Below, one piece after another: positions 44,010 to 56,000 of a stretch of DNA of 64,000 bases. The translations under genes and the position numbers were made by a program. The DNA is from Atrichornis clamosus (Eukaryota; Chordata; Aves; Passeriformes; Menuridae), in NCBI GenBank assembly GCA_013400975.1, contig WBMZ01012048.1, positions 33,081 through 97,080 of the forward strand, read 5' to 3'. The notes under the pieces were generated by a model that was not told the origin of the DNA, did not search any database, and saw nothing but the letters and a program-made list of their open reading frames with translations. The number at the start of each line of letters is the position of its first letter. Position 1 is the stretch's first letter.

Positions 44010-47000
44010 CTGGTCCATCAGAAAAGGGCAAGAAAATAGTGGTGAAGAGTAAGTGATTACGTTTCTTCCAAAAGAAATCTTACAGTCCTTAGTCAGTCAA
44101 AACATCCACTGGACTGCAAGTATATTCAGTCTGACTTTACAATTCCATGTACCTTAGTTGGTAAGGGAAAATTATTTTAAAATTTTTCCACAGAAAGAAA
44201 CTGAAATATAGATCTGGAATGGAAGGGTTTGGTTCCAGGTTATGTTTTTGGGTTTGACATAGGATATGAACATATTTCAAGAATACAGTTCACTCTTATA
44301 CAGCTTTCCTTCCCACACCTGTTAGTAGCTATTGTTTACCTCTATAAAAGGGGAAATTTGTAAAGCACTGGCAAGTCATTTGACTCCAGTCACTGTAGAA
44401 TGATCTATACAGACCTCAGAAATCTAAAAAACCCTCTAAAAATAATACTCTATTTGTTCTTGACTGAGCTGTACTTTTGATACAAGGCCAATTAGCTGTT
44501 ATTCCTAGGTAGCAATTTTTCTACGCTTCCTGGCCTACTTCTCTCAGTTGTGGATGATCTGACAGAACGGACTTTTTATCCCACATTGCCATGCACATGA
44601 AGTTGGCTATTTGCCGAACTGCTTTAGAAAGAAAAAGGAAATCCAACAGGGACTGTACAATCTTGTATATTAAATCCAGATCTACTTTTCCCTGAAAACA
44701 CACATTTAAATATTTTTGATTCCCCCTTACAAAAAAAAATTAGGAAGAAGCAGCACAGTTGCTATCCCAAAGAGCAGGAGATGGCCAACAAAAGCAGAAG
44801 TGTATCTGAGGTGACAGAGTAGTTTCATAGTGATTTTTCATGCACTGCATTATATCATAAATAGCTCCATGGAAAGCAACACAACTCTGGTTTAGAGCAT
44901 GCATGAAATCAAACTTGGACCTTTCCTTGCTTAAACATGTGCAAGAAATTTTGTGTCTTTTATGTGCAAAGTAGGGGTTGGACAGAACGCTCCTTCAGGA
45001 GGAAGATGAATCTTATTTCCCATCATTGGCCTATGTGTGGTGGACCTCAGGTGCTACCTTTGAAGGCACAACTACAGCCCATTGTTTCTCACAGCTACTT
45101 CTCTCTCCAGATTTCTAGCCTAGGTAGGTTCTCCTCCATTTTTACTCACCTGCTGAAGCAATGACTTTGTCTGTTGCATTGGTCAGGTCCAAAAGGACTG
45201 TAGGAAAAACAGGATGGAGGAGATAGAGGTGATGCAGACCTGGGCGCTCAGGTCTGGGACCAGGTTGCTGTTGGAATGAAAGAGACAAAAACATAACAGC
45301 TGGCTAGCAAAGGGGAACCTAGCTTTGTCAAAGAAATAAAGCTTTCTGACACTGTGTTGTCTTGACATGGATAAGAGAATGAAAAACTATGGTTTTACAG
45401 AGATGAAATCCTGAAACCTATTTTCCCTAAAACAGAACTTGCTCCACAACTTCTGTTTAGTAAGGTTGAAATCTAGCTATGTCATATCCAGCTTGATGGG
45501 CAAAGCTACAGTCTGGAGGTTTGAGTCTCCATGCTGAATTGTGTGCCTGTGTGTACAGAAGAAACACTCTGGGGCTGGGAGCAAATCTGCAGTTACAACA
45601 CCTCAGTGCTGCATGAAGAAATGAAATTCACGCAGAAATTTTTGGCTTTGTGGATGCAAAATTTCTGCCAATAAAGCTTTATAGTGAAGAATTTGCACAC
45701 AAAAACTTCTGTGTTCAGGCTCAGAGAAGTCAGAATGTCAAAGTAAGAGATGTCCCTGACAGCCTTCTTGTATGTTAGGTTTAAAGTTCAATGACAATAG
45801 GAATAAAAGACAGAGACTGCATGTGCTTTACAGAGAAACCTCAAAGTGAAGAAAGAAGGCTTGCTCACCAAACTTTGTATCACAGGCTGTGTTTCATCAG
45901 CCCAGAAGAGAAAAACAGACTTCTTGTCCAAAGTCATAACTGAGAGTGCATCTAGTTGTTGCTTCTGCCACGGAAGTTCCTGGTTCCAAACAGGGAGGCC
46001 AGATTTGCCATCTATCACTACCACCTCAAGGCAGGGGAGAGATCGAGCGTTAGTGGGTGTCAAGGTGTGGGTACACAGAGAGCCCCCTCGCAGCGGCACA
46101 GCCTGTGCTGTTTCCTTTCATGCCTGTGGCCACACAGTAATAAGTGTCAGCCAAAGAAATGGGAAGAGTGAGGACCAGAGAATGTTTGTCTCTTTCTACC
46201 CAACCTCCCCCACTCCTACGCTGCCCCTGCCCTCCTTGCCTTCACCTGTTTTACCTTTTTGTTCCCATCTCCGGTCTGTGCTTGCAGCATGAAGTCCAGA
46301 GTTTGGTCAGCACCAAAGTAACCTGGTACAGGCTGGCTGTAAATTTGGAGAAAGAAACACTCAGCCCCATGGCAGGAAAAAAGGCATTTCAGATGGAGGC
46401 AGAATAGTTGCCTTCATTCTCCATTCTGCCTCTTAAAATGGCAGGATTTGCCATGCTAAGTAAGATCTTTCATCCACTCAAAACTATTCTGTCAGGAACT
46501 GTTTGTTGGTGGATCAGGAAAGTGAAAAATGGTCAAGCAGCCTATGATGCTTGTCAGCCATTCTTCAGAGTTGTCTGTGTGGGGGGCATCCCTTGATGGG
46601 CTGTGTAGACATCTTTTTATCTTCCTGTACATGACTCTGTAATTAGAACCTGTGCAGTTTTGCTATAATTACAAAAAATTACCCAGCCCTTCCAAAATGC
46701 ATTGGCACATTTGACTTCCTGCTGAAAGTGAATTTTCCAGGCTGCCTTAGCTGTGTGAAATGGATCTTAATACACTCACCATTAATGTCAGCCCATGATT
46801 CCTTGTATTCTTACTGCTGACAGGTTTACAAGCCTTTTTATGACCTTTAGCAGGTTAAATGAAGTCCCTTCTCATCCTCTCCCTTCTGGGCGACATAACA
46901 CATTAATATCTCTCATTATAACTGTTTTTTAACCATCTTGCTTGCTTTTGGCTTTCTGAGTCTTGCCTCTGTCTTCCTTCAATTCACCACAGCTAGATGC

Positions 47001-50000
47001 CAGGTTCTAAATAAGCACAAATGATTCCATAAAATTCACAGAACCAGAGATTTTATGGCAAGGCAGGATCATCAGAGTACGTCCTCCCTCCTCTTATTTA
47101 TGACAGATTACTGTATTTCACCCAATTAATCAAGTATCAGTAGACTGACTTTGTCTCATCATTGATGAGATGAATTCATCACTTCTCATGACAATCAGTT
47201 CTAATGATTAATTTCACCCAAAGAAACATTCCTGCATTTTCATTTTCTTGAACATGAATGGCTTTTGCTTCAAGGCACTTGTTCTTGCTATGGCAAGACT
47301 AAAATGCCTGTTAACTTCTATGTCATACACATGCTTATGAACTCACCTCTCAGGATTCTCTTTGATCATATAAACTCACTGATTTAAATCTTCCATGCTT
47401 AAGCATTTTTTCTAGACCTTTTCTCGATTTTTTTCCAGCTTCCCCTTTAAAATGTCTATGACAGAATGGTTCCTGAACAGCAATGCCACAGTACCGCAGT
47501 GGCTTGACTATTCATACCTCTGACATCAAATGTGATTTGCTCTACAGACACCTTTGGCAATCAGGTGTTGCTTTCAAGGCAGTATCATGAGACACTCCTA
47601 TAGCTTGAAAGCTCTCCAATAGCAGAAAGAAGTAGTAGGCAATTCTATCCTATGACCACAAACTCAAGACATCTCCTAAGGTGCCTCTTCTCAGGTCCCT
47701 TATGGGTTACAGTCAGTGGCAGATCTCACAAACTGAATGCAGACAGACGTAAGTATATCGCATGCTACCAATCAACTGAAAAATCCCCTGGGCACATTCT
47801 CAAATGAACCAGAAGGCTAGTAATTATTCCTGCCCAACAGTAATCCCCACAGCAACCTGCTATTAATCCTCTCTCATCTGAAACATCCATTTACAACACA
47901 ATTTGCAACTGCTTACTCAATTTCATGGTCTCTGAACTTCGCCCTTGTTTCATGACTACTGATTCTCCTTTATGGTTTTCCAGGGATCATGTCAAAAGCT
48001 ATCTGGAAATGGAGCACATCTGCAGTAGCCATGTTGGTTTTCTCAGAGATTATTCCCAAAGGTCTGGACTCAGTCTGCCTGGCTGAAGTGGTGTGCTTGG
48101 GGCAGGTTTACCCAGGAAAAGGGGCGCTCACAGCTGTCTCTGTAAGATTTGGCTGACAAGGATTTCAGTCTATTTGAGTCTATGGTAACATCTCTGAACT
48201 GAATTTGTCCCCCAGTCTGTGTTGCTTAAGCAGAACTTCGCTTAAGTTCTAAAAAAATCCAAACAAACCTCTTAAATAAATGCTTGCCCACAATATACTC
48301 AGTTTACCAATTTTTTTCTTTCTTGACTTCGAGAAAACAGACAGTCCAGGACTTTAGCACAGTGGCCTTGAACAAGAATTGCTTTCATTATTTTCCAATG
48401 TCCATCTGGCAGCTCTTCTACATGTGTTGTACTCTGTGCTTTGGGAGGTCAGGGAACAGGAAAAACAAGGCTGGAAAGCAGCAGCCTTGAATACTAGCTG
48501 CCCAGGGACTTTGTGAAATCTCCATCCTTGGAGATATTTAAAACCTGACAGCACACAGTCCTGATTAATTTGCTCTAGCTGAGTCTGCCTGAGCAGGTAG
48601 GTGGGATTAGGCAATCTCCAGAGGTGCCTCCCAACCTCAACCATACAGGTTAAAAAGTTTTAAACCCTTCTGGATTTATATTTTCCCATTTATTATTACA
48701 TTCATTTAGAAATCTCTTGTGTATAACTGATTCTACAGCATCTACGAAGTGTCTGTGCTTAGTCAGTACACGTACCCTATAAACTAGGGTTTACCTACTA
48801 CACTTACCCTAAAACCCTATAGACTCCAGACACATTCAGGTGCTGCAGATTCTGGGCCCAGAACACTTCTAGTCCATTTCCATTCCCCATAGCATGAGCA
48901 ACTAGCCATAACCCAATCCTAAAGTCACCCATGAGCCCTTGAGGGCTTATGTCACCCATCAGCCCTCAAGAATGTGAACATTAACTGAATATCAAACATA
49001 GTTTTAACACCCATTTTTCTTTTTCTTAATGAAGTTCCAATGCCTTCTTCCTATTTATGCTCTTGACAATCAGGTAACACTGAGTTGAGAGCAGCTTTCT
49101 TTATTCTAGATACTAGAGCAATTCCCTCCATTGTGCCCAACTGCACTTTGCAAATATTTAATACTGGGCAAGCTGAAATTGCTGGTTATTACCAACCCAC
49201 AAGATCTGGAAAATTACTCAATTTCCATGTGTGAAATTAGAGGACGAGCAGTATTATTTTAGTACAGATTTATATATATAATTTATACATTTAGTATAGA
49301 CGGTGTGCTGCCTGTCATCAGAGAGCTCATTTCAAACTTTCAAGGAACATTAAGATCTCTGGGCCAAACTCAGACACCTTCTCTGAATACTTGACATCAC
49401 TAATGTAACTGAACCTCTCCACTGAGTTGTGAAGACCTGGACAGCAGACAGGCTGAACCACACATCAGTAACCCACTGAATTCCAATGCCAAATCATTCC
49501 CATGACTTCAGCGTTGGGTACCCAAATCAAGCCCCTTATTTGTCATCACTGACAAGCACACAGCTCAAGTTTCCAGTCTTCTGTTCCTTGCTCCCCCTGC
49601 CCTCATTTGGCTCAACAACACACACCTCCAGCCCTTAGATTCCTCTGCAGACTTGGAGAATTACTGTCAATTGCTTTCTAAGGAACACATGTGCTTGCAG
49701 CTGAAAGCTGGGAAATGGCAGAGGACAGAAAAATGTTCCCAGTAAATAACCTGCTGATATTCTGCAGCTCCAGGGTCCAGCGAGGCTCCAGGTCCTGTCC
49801 CCTCAGTAGAATCAAGCCCTCTTTGGTTGTGATGAGCAGGTTGCTGCAGTTTGTGTCAGGTGTCTTCATTGTCTGCAGGAAGTCTACACCCCCACTGGGA
49901 CAAACAGAAAGCAGAGAGGAGAGCAAGGCTTGTATTTGCACATCTCAGCACTGGATTCCTGTCCACATGGCAATTCCTGTCAAAGATTTGACCTATTCTT

Positions 50001-53000
50001 GGAGAAGTCCATCTTTTCACCAGTGATGAGGGTTCTTCAGTTAAGTGAGCTAAATTCAAGTGTAGGGTCTTCTGAATACTGTGAGTCACTATAAAAAGCA
50101 TGAAAGTTGTGAGTTTACATTTGTTCGCTCCCTTTATTCCTATCGAGGCTGACCTGCCCCACAATTTGGCATTAACGAAGAATGAGCTGAGAAATCCAGG
50201 CTCACACAGACTGAGCTTCCCAAAGAGACTCCATTAGCTGGGAACACCTCTCTTTTTTCCCTTCAGCTATGTATATGGGGTTGAAGAAAGGAACAAAGAG
50301 CTGGAGAAGCTAGGGACTTCCTTTTATCATATTCTGCACTTGTTTTGCTAGGACAACCACAGGACAGGGAGAAAATGATGGGTTCCCCACAGTATTCCCC
50401 AGTTGTCAACTGGACAATGAACAGAAGGACAGTATTGAAGTACAAGCAACCACATCTAGGAGCACTAAGAAGTGTCTACCCTTCCCTTCCTCTCCCACAT
50501 GGAGCAAGCCGACAAGTCCATCTTCTACCTGTAAATGTCAATGAGCTCTGACAGGTTGACAGATCTGCGCTTTTCCCATTCTGGCTCCTCCTGTTGCAGC
50601 ATTGCAGGAAAGTTGTCCCGGTTTCTGGCTTGGGTAAAGATATCCCTCAGGGCAACTGCTTGAACATTACCTGCCAGGAAGAGTAAAGATGAAGAGTCCT
50701 GTCTGCAAAAGCTAACCTAGTAGAACAGAGGGTGATTGGGACTACTGCAGTTGTGGTAGAAGGCAGTGAAATGTCCAGAGCTGGAACTTGCAAGCATGAT
50801 GAGCCTTTGGGAAACCCCAGCGTATTCCAGGCTAGCAGATATTGGTGCTCCTGTACTTTTCCACACCATAGCAGTGAGACTTGTGCTTTTGCCCTCTTAG
50901 CTTTTACAGCAGAAGGCATGGTAGAAATATCCCAGGGATGCTCTGGACCATTTTAGATAAAACAAACATTTTCTCAGTAAGGTGAAGTGCTGCAGAGGCA
51001 AGGTGCATCTTACCAAAACCAAACAAGATGTAGATGGCTCCCCGGCTGGTGATGTGGACTTGGGGGCCAATCACTTTCCCTTCTCCATTGGTACTGTACT
51101 TCACAGGCCCACCCAAAGCAGTCCCAGTCTTTCCTGATATCAAGATGAAAAACACATCAGGCTGCAAAAAGAGAGAGGTTGAGATTTTTATCAGTGCTTT
51201 CATGCACCTCTGCACTCAGAATCTTCCCCCAACCCCACAGCATGAAGCTCCATTGATCTTTTCCCCCACAGCAAGGTCTAGATAGTGTTTGCTTTCTCTT
51301 TGCTCAGTCTGTGTTCCTGGCCGTCTTACATTCATGTTTTTCTCTAGACACAAATGCATCAAATATGAAAGGGACATCAAAAACCTGAACTCCTCTAACA
51401 ACATCAATGTTAGAATTGTGGGGAGGGATGAGCATAAAGGAAATCTGCATCTGAATTAATCGCACAAGTATTTCTTTCTTTTGGATAAGCTAAATACACC
51501 TTTCTCCAGAGATCCATCCCTACACTGTTGCTAAACACTCACTTCAAACCACACATTCACTGAACAGAAACAGATAATTCTCAAGTCTCAGTCAGGTGCA
51601 AATAATGACCCTTCTGTTCATTCCCAGCTGTCAAGGAATGCAGGTAGTGTCATTATTGTTTGATCTCACTGCTCTGATCTATTGGAAGAAAAAGGGTGCT
51701 TTTCAGCAAAATCCAAGGCAACAAAAATTAGGGGCTCTTGCAGCTCCAGTTACAGTCCTTCCACATCAGGCTCCCTGTTCTTCTTCTACATAGATAGTCA
51801 AGGTCCTTCCAAACCTTGAGTAGGGATATGCTGTACCTGTGTCTCTTTGAGAGCCAGAACAACAATATCCCTAATTCCATCTCCATCTACATCTGGAAGA
51901 GTTGCAGCCGGTGCAGCCAGGATCCCACTTGAAAGGTGGATGGAGTTCAGCGTCCAGATAGTCTTGCCTGCAGGAAGAACAGAATGAAAGAGACCTCTAC
52001 TTGGGAACGAGGGGGCATCCCTAGAGGGTTCCTATATTATAACCCCATTCTCTGTGAAGAGGAAAGACAAAACTACAAACTGAGGCAAGCTGCAGTAAGA
52101 AGCAAAATTCTTCTCCCAGCATTTCTTCACATTGCCTTTGAGTCAGGCCTCAAGTCCTGCAGTGCTTCCTTCTTAGCATCTCTCTAGAAAGACCTGAGTC
52201 CTAAATAACTGAAATAGCAGAGAATATTTAAGGTTCACTTTTGGAAGGAGAACCTAAATGAGTGCTGCTCTGCAGGACAGCAGTTGTTTGCTTCAGCCAG
52301 CAGTAAAGGCTAGGTAGATGCAAGGAAAGGGAACAGATGGGCAGTTCTGATATTCAAAGTGCAAATCTGTGTCTCAGTTAAATTCCCAGCAGCAAATTAC
52401 CTGTCCAGCATAACATGCTCACTCCACCTCAGGGTGAAAGCATGTTAGCAGACATGATGTCAAATGGTTCAGCAGTCCAGCATGGACCCAGCTGGAAACT
52501 CAGTAAAACCAGATTTGCAAACTTGCAAATAAACACCCCAAAAAGGGCAACAATTAAATTCAATGCTTTTACTTCTTCATCATTTCTTTGTCAACACTTC
52601 TGCTTTTTCAATCTTTAAAAATGCTTTTTTGCTGTTGCTGCTCTGTAGGATAAGGTTTGACTCTGTATGACAAAGTAAACCAAAGGTCAAACCTGTACAT
52701 TAATATAACACTACTACTGGTGGTAAAGGAGACAGCTCATGGTCCTGACCACGCGAACACTGTGCAAGTAATCTGGTCCCTAAAAGCATCTGAAAGGTGT
52801 GGGAAGATTGCTGGGGATAAAATTAGAAGAAACTGAGAAGTTATATGCACATCCTAAGAGTAGTTCTAATGGTATGGAAATTATAGGATAAAATACAGTT
52901 GTTGCTCCCTGGATGGAATGTGGTTGGCATGCCTGAAACCTATTCCATGATGATACCCCACACCCACAATCTGCAATCATAGCACCTGCTAAGGGGGATG

Positions 53001-56000
53001 GAACCAAGTGTGGAGTGAGTGGAAACACCACAGCCAGACTATAGAAATCCTTGCAAGGAGAAGAACTTGGTGTTACTTTGCAGCCAATAAACTGCATAGC
53101 ACCTGTCAGCCTGGGGAGACAGGAGATGTCTTGCTGCTGAGCCAGCAACTGTGGTGAAATCGTTGNNNNNNNNNNNNNNNNNNNNNNNNNNNNNTGGTTC
53201 ATTATAATTGTAATATTAACACACACCTCCATCCCAAAGTTACCTGCCTTCCAGGTACAACCACCCCTCACTGAGCACGCAGCCTGTATTTTATTGACTA
53301 TATCTTTCAAAGAGAAGCGAGAGAATTTTACACCAATCAGTAACAAAGCTATGTATGATTAAGTGGCTCAAGCTCCACCTAAACATAAAGAAATAGTATA
53401 AAAGGAAATTGAGAATGGGGGGAAAGTTAGGGAAGACTCCATAGTAACTGCTGAGATCAGTCAATGGGCTGAACCTGTCTTCTTCCCTATTGGGTAAGAA
53501 CCACACTCTATGCACACTGAACACTTTTATTGGGGATTAGAGCTTGTCTGTTGCCTTGAAAATGTTTTTGCAATCAGAGACTATGACCGACAATCCTTGA
53601 ACCTCATCCTGACATAATTTTATATTAATAAAGAATGTTATTCTGTAAACTGTTGGTGTGAGTCCTTCACTGGCACTGGCGGTGGCCAGCAGTGGGTAAC
53701 GTACTCAAATAAAGAGGAAGATCCACTGAGGGGTCATAAAGTGGGAAGACCCACTGAGGAGTCTTCCTTATGCTGTTGGTGTATTTCCCTGAGTAAGTCA
53801 GTCGATCTGCCCTCTGATCCAGCAGGACTGCTCAGGGAAGGGTCCCCCTAACAAGACGCTGATCAACTGATCAGGCACAAGAGCCTCGGCTTTCCTGGGG
53901 CATTAACAGACAAATTAAACATTACATGTTGAGTAAACCTCCCTGCACTAAGGGCCGAGGAAATATCCCCTCTCCATGTGACAAAAGGTAAGTGCTACTG
54001 CTCATTGACTGAATCTGTCACATAAACTCAAAGTTTCTTGTATGTCTCCATTCCCTGTTCTGATTCCAAAAACATTTCTATACCTACCTATGAATATTTC
54101 TGCCAATGAATTAATGTGGTTGAACAAACAGCAATCAGAGAATAAAGGTGCACATGATCAAGTGATTAAAAATGCAATATTCATTCACATCTAATCAATT
54201 CTTCTATCGGCCTAATTTTTCTGCAAGGTTTCCTGGCTGTCATGTATATCCTTATGTAACATCTCCAAGAACACTATTCAGCTTTGCAGTGCTGTTTGGT
54301 AGGTCCTGAGTTGTACTAACAGCTCAATGCTGATGAGAACAGACTTACACACTCTTTATGACATGGGGATGCTACAGGGTACGATTAACACTTTAAAATA
54401 TTCTGAGATGGTAGGATGAAGATGCTGCCACAGAGCCACAATGTTTTGGAACTTCTTATCCTGTGTAACTAGAAACTCATTAGTGTTTTGACTCCTTCCT
54501 GTGTGTCACTAAGTGACAGCCACCATGAAGTGCCAGAATTGAATCATTCATGCCTATTAGTCCTTTTGAAGAAAACAAAAAGCAGTAGCATATTTCTAAT
54601 ATGCTGGTAGTTGACTCTACCTGTGGATGCACTGAGAAGGCTGAGGAATTTTGATGTTCCTGTAACAAGGCAGACAGGTCCTGCAGCTGCCCCCAGTGAC
54701 AGCCCATTGCACTGCACACTCCGAGTCTCCTCTGGAAGATGGATGGTCCACAAGGTGCTGCCATTCATACCAGAAAGTGCTACCACAGTTACTGAGGGTC
54801 TGGAGACACCTAGAAGAGGCAGGAAAGAAAGAATGTAATCCCTTGATATCAGAGGCTATGACCATGCTGCCTTTGGTCCTTGCGCTTGAGTGGAGCTGAG
54901 TGGCTCAAGACAGACAAACCCACACTACTTGAAGCAAAGGTCAAATGCCACCCCATGGCTGAATTTCTCTGCTGCAGAGCCTAGCAGTGATCTCCAAACA
55001 AGTTGGGCTGCCAATCAACAGTCCAGGCCATCGTGGAGGTTGGAACTGAGCTCACAGCAAGAAATGTGGTTAGCTGGGCACAGAGAACCAAGTTCCTGGG
55101 GACAATGTGCTCAGTTGTGCTGACTTCCTCGTGTGAAATTTACTGCTGTCAAAACAGACTGATTCCTCTGATGCCCTCTCCCTCAACAAAACAGCTAGCA
55201 CCAAGGGGAAACCTTAAGTAACTCCCAAGGCAGATGTCACCTCATATGAAAGTCCTGGCTTGTTTATAATTCTGGAGCAACAGAAGGTGACTGGTAGTCT
55301 GAGAGTTTTTTCCTTTGTTTTCCAAATGAGTTTTATTATTGTGAAAAACAGACTGAATGCAACCAATTGGTGTAACTCAGGGTTCTTTTTTCAATTCACC
55401 AATTAGCACAAAATAATTGTAAAATAAAGTACTCTATGCTGTTTCAATTGACTGTTGGTTCTGATTTCAAATGTGAGCAACTTTTAGCTCAGCCTGCCCA
55501 CAGACGTAAGTGTGGTTGCTGTAATTAATATTCACCTAGTATGGTCATATCACAATTTAAGAATAACTCCCACACATTTCAAAATAACGGGGACAGTTAA
55601 CTTCTGTCTTACGAGCAACACATACAACATATGACCTGACTACACAAAGGGCATATCTGGGCCACTGGCTGAATACAAGTCTAAGTCCATTCTCTAAATC
55701 AAACTCACTCTCTTCTCAAAGTGCAAATCACATGGCTTATATTAAGGGGTTGCCCCACATGAAGTTATAGTCATTATGTTGACAGGGACCAACCAAGAAC
55801 AACTAGCTCCTGAAAGTAGCTCACAGCCATTGTGTGGACAAGCTGGAGAAACAGTTAACAACCTCGCATTTTACTCCATCGGGTGCCTATCCCAAGCTTA
55901 TCCCTACGTGACACTGTGTGAATCCTCTGAGCATAGCTAGAGGTGGGCTGACATCCAGCTATGTGGGTTTAGGATTGTGATCTGCTTACACCTGTTTTAG

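Larger units (their letters stand above)
46337..49750 (-). other. FAM234B: FAM234B intron with two CR1 elements of different age
   Basis: GT-AG intron of 3414 bases carrying the ancient CR1 at 47.0-47.6 kb and a younger 3' fragment at 48.4-48.65 kb in opposite orientation. The remainder is AT-rich, unique-looking sequence. Confidence 0.8.
51968..54620 (-). other. FAM234B: FAM234B intron with LTR-like sequence and assembly gap
   Basis: Intron of about 2.65 kb as assembled. Besides the LTR-like segment, 53700-53760 has a short internal duplication (CCACTGAGGGGTC and CCACTGAGGAGTC). The interval 52680-53150 is of unclear origin and could belong to the same retroelement. Confidence 0.7.

Noticed and set aside
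52780..53346. 188-codon minus-strand open frame
   Set aside because: It runs through the 29 undetermined bases, so its continuity is artificial, and much of the rest is LTR-like or intronic sequence.
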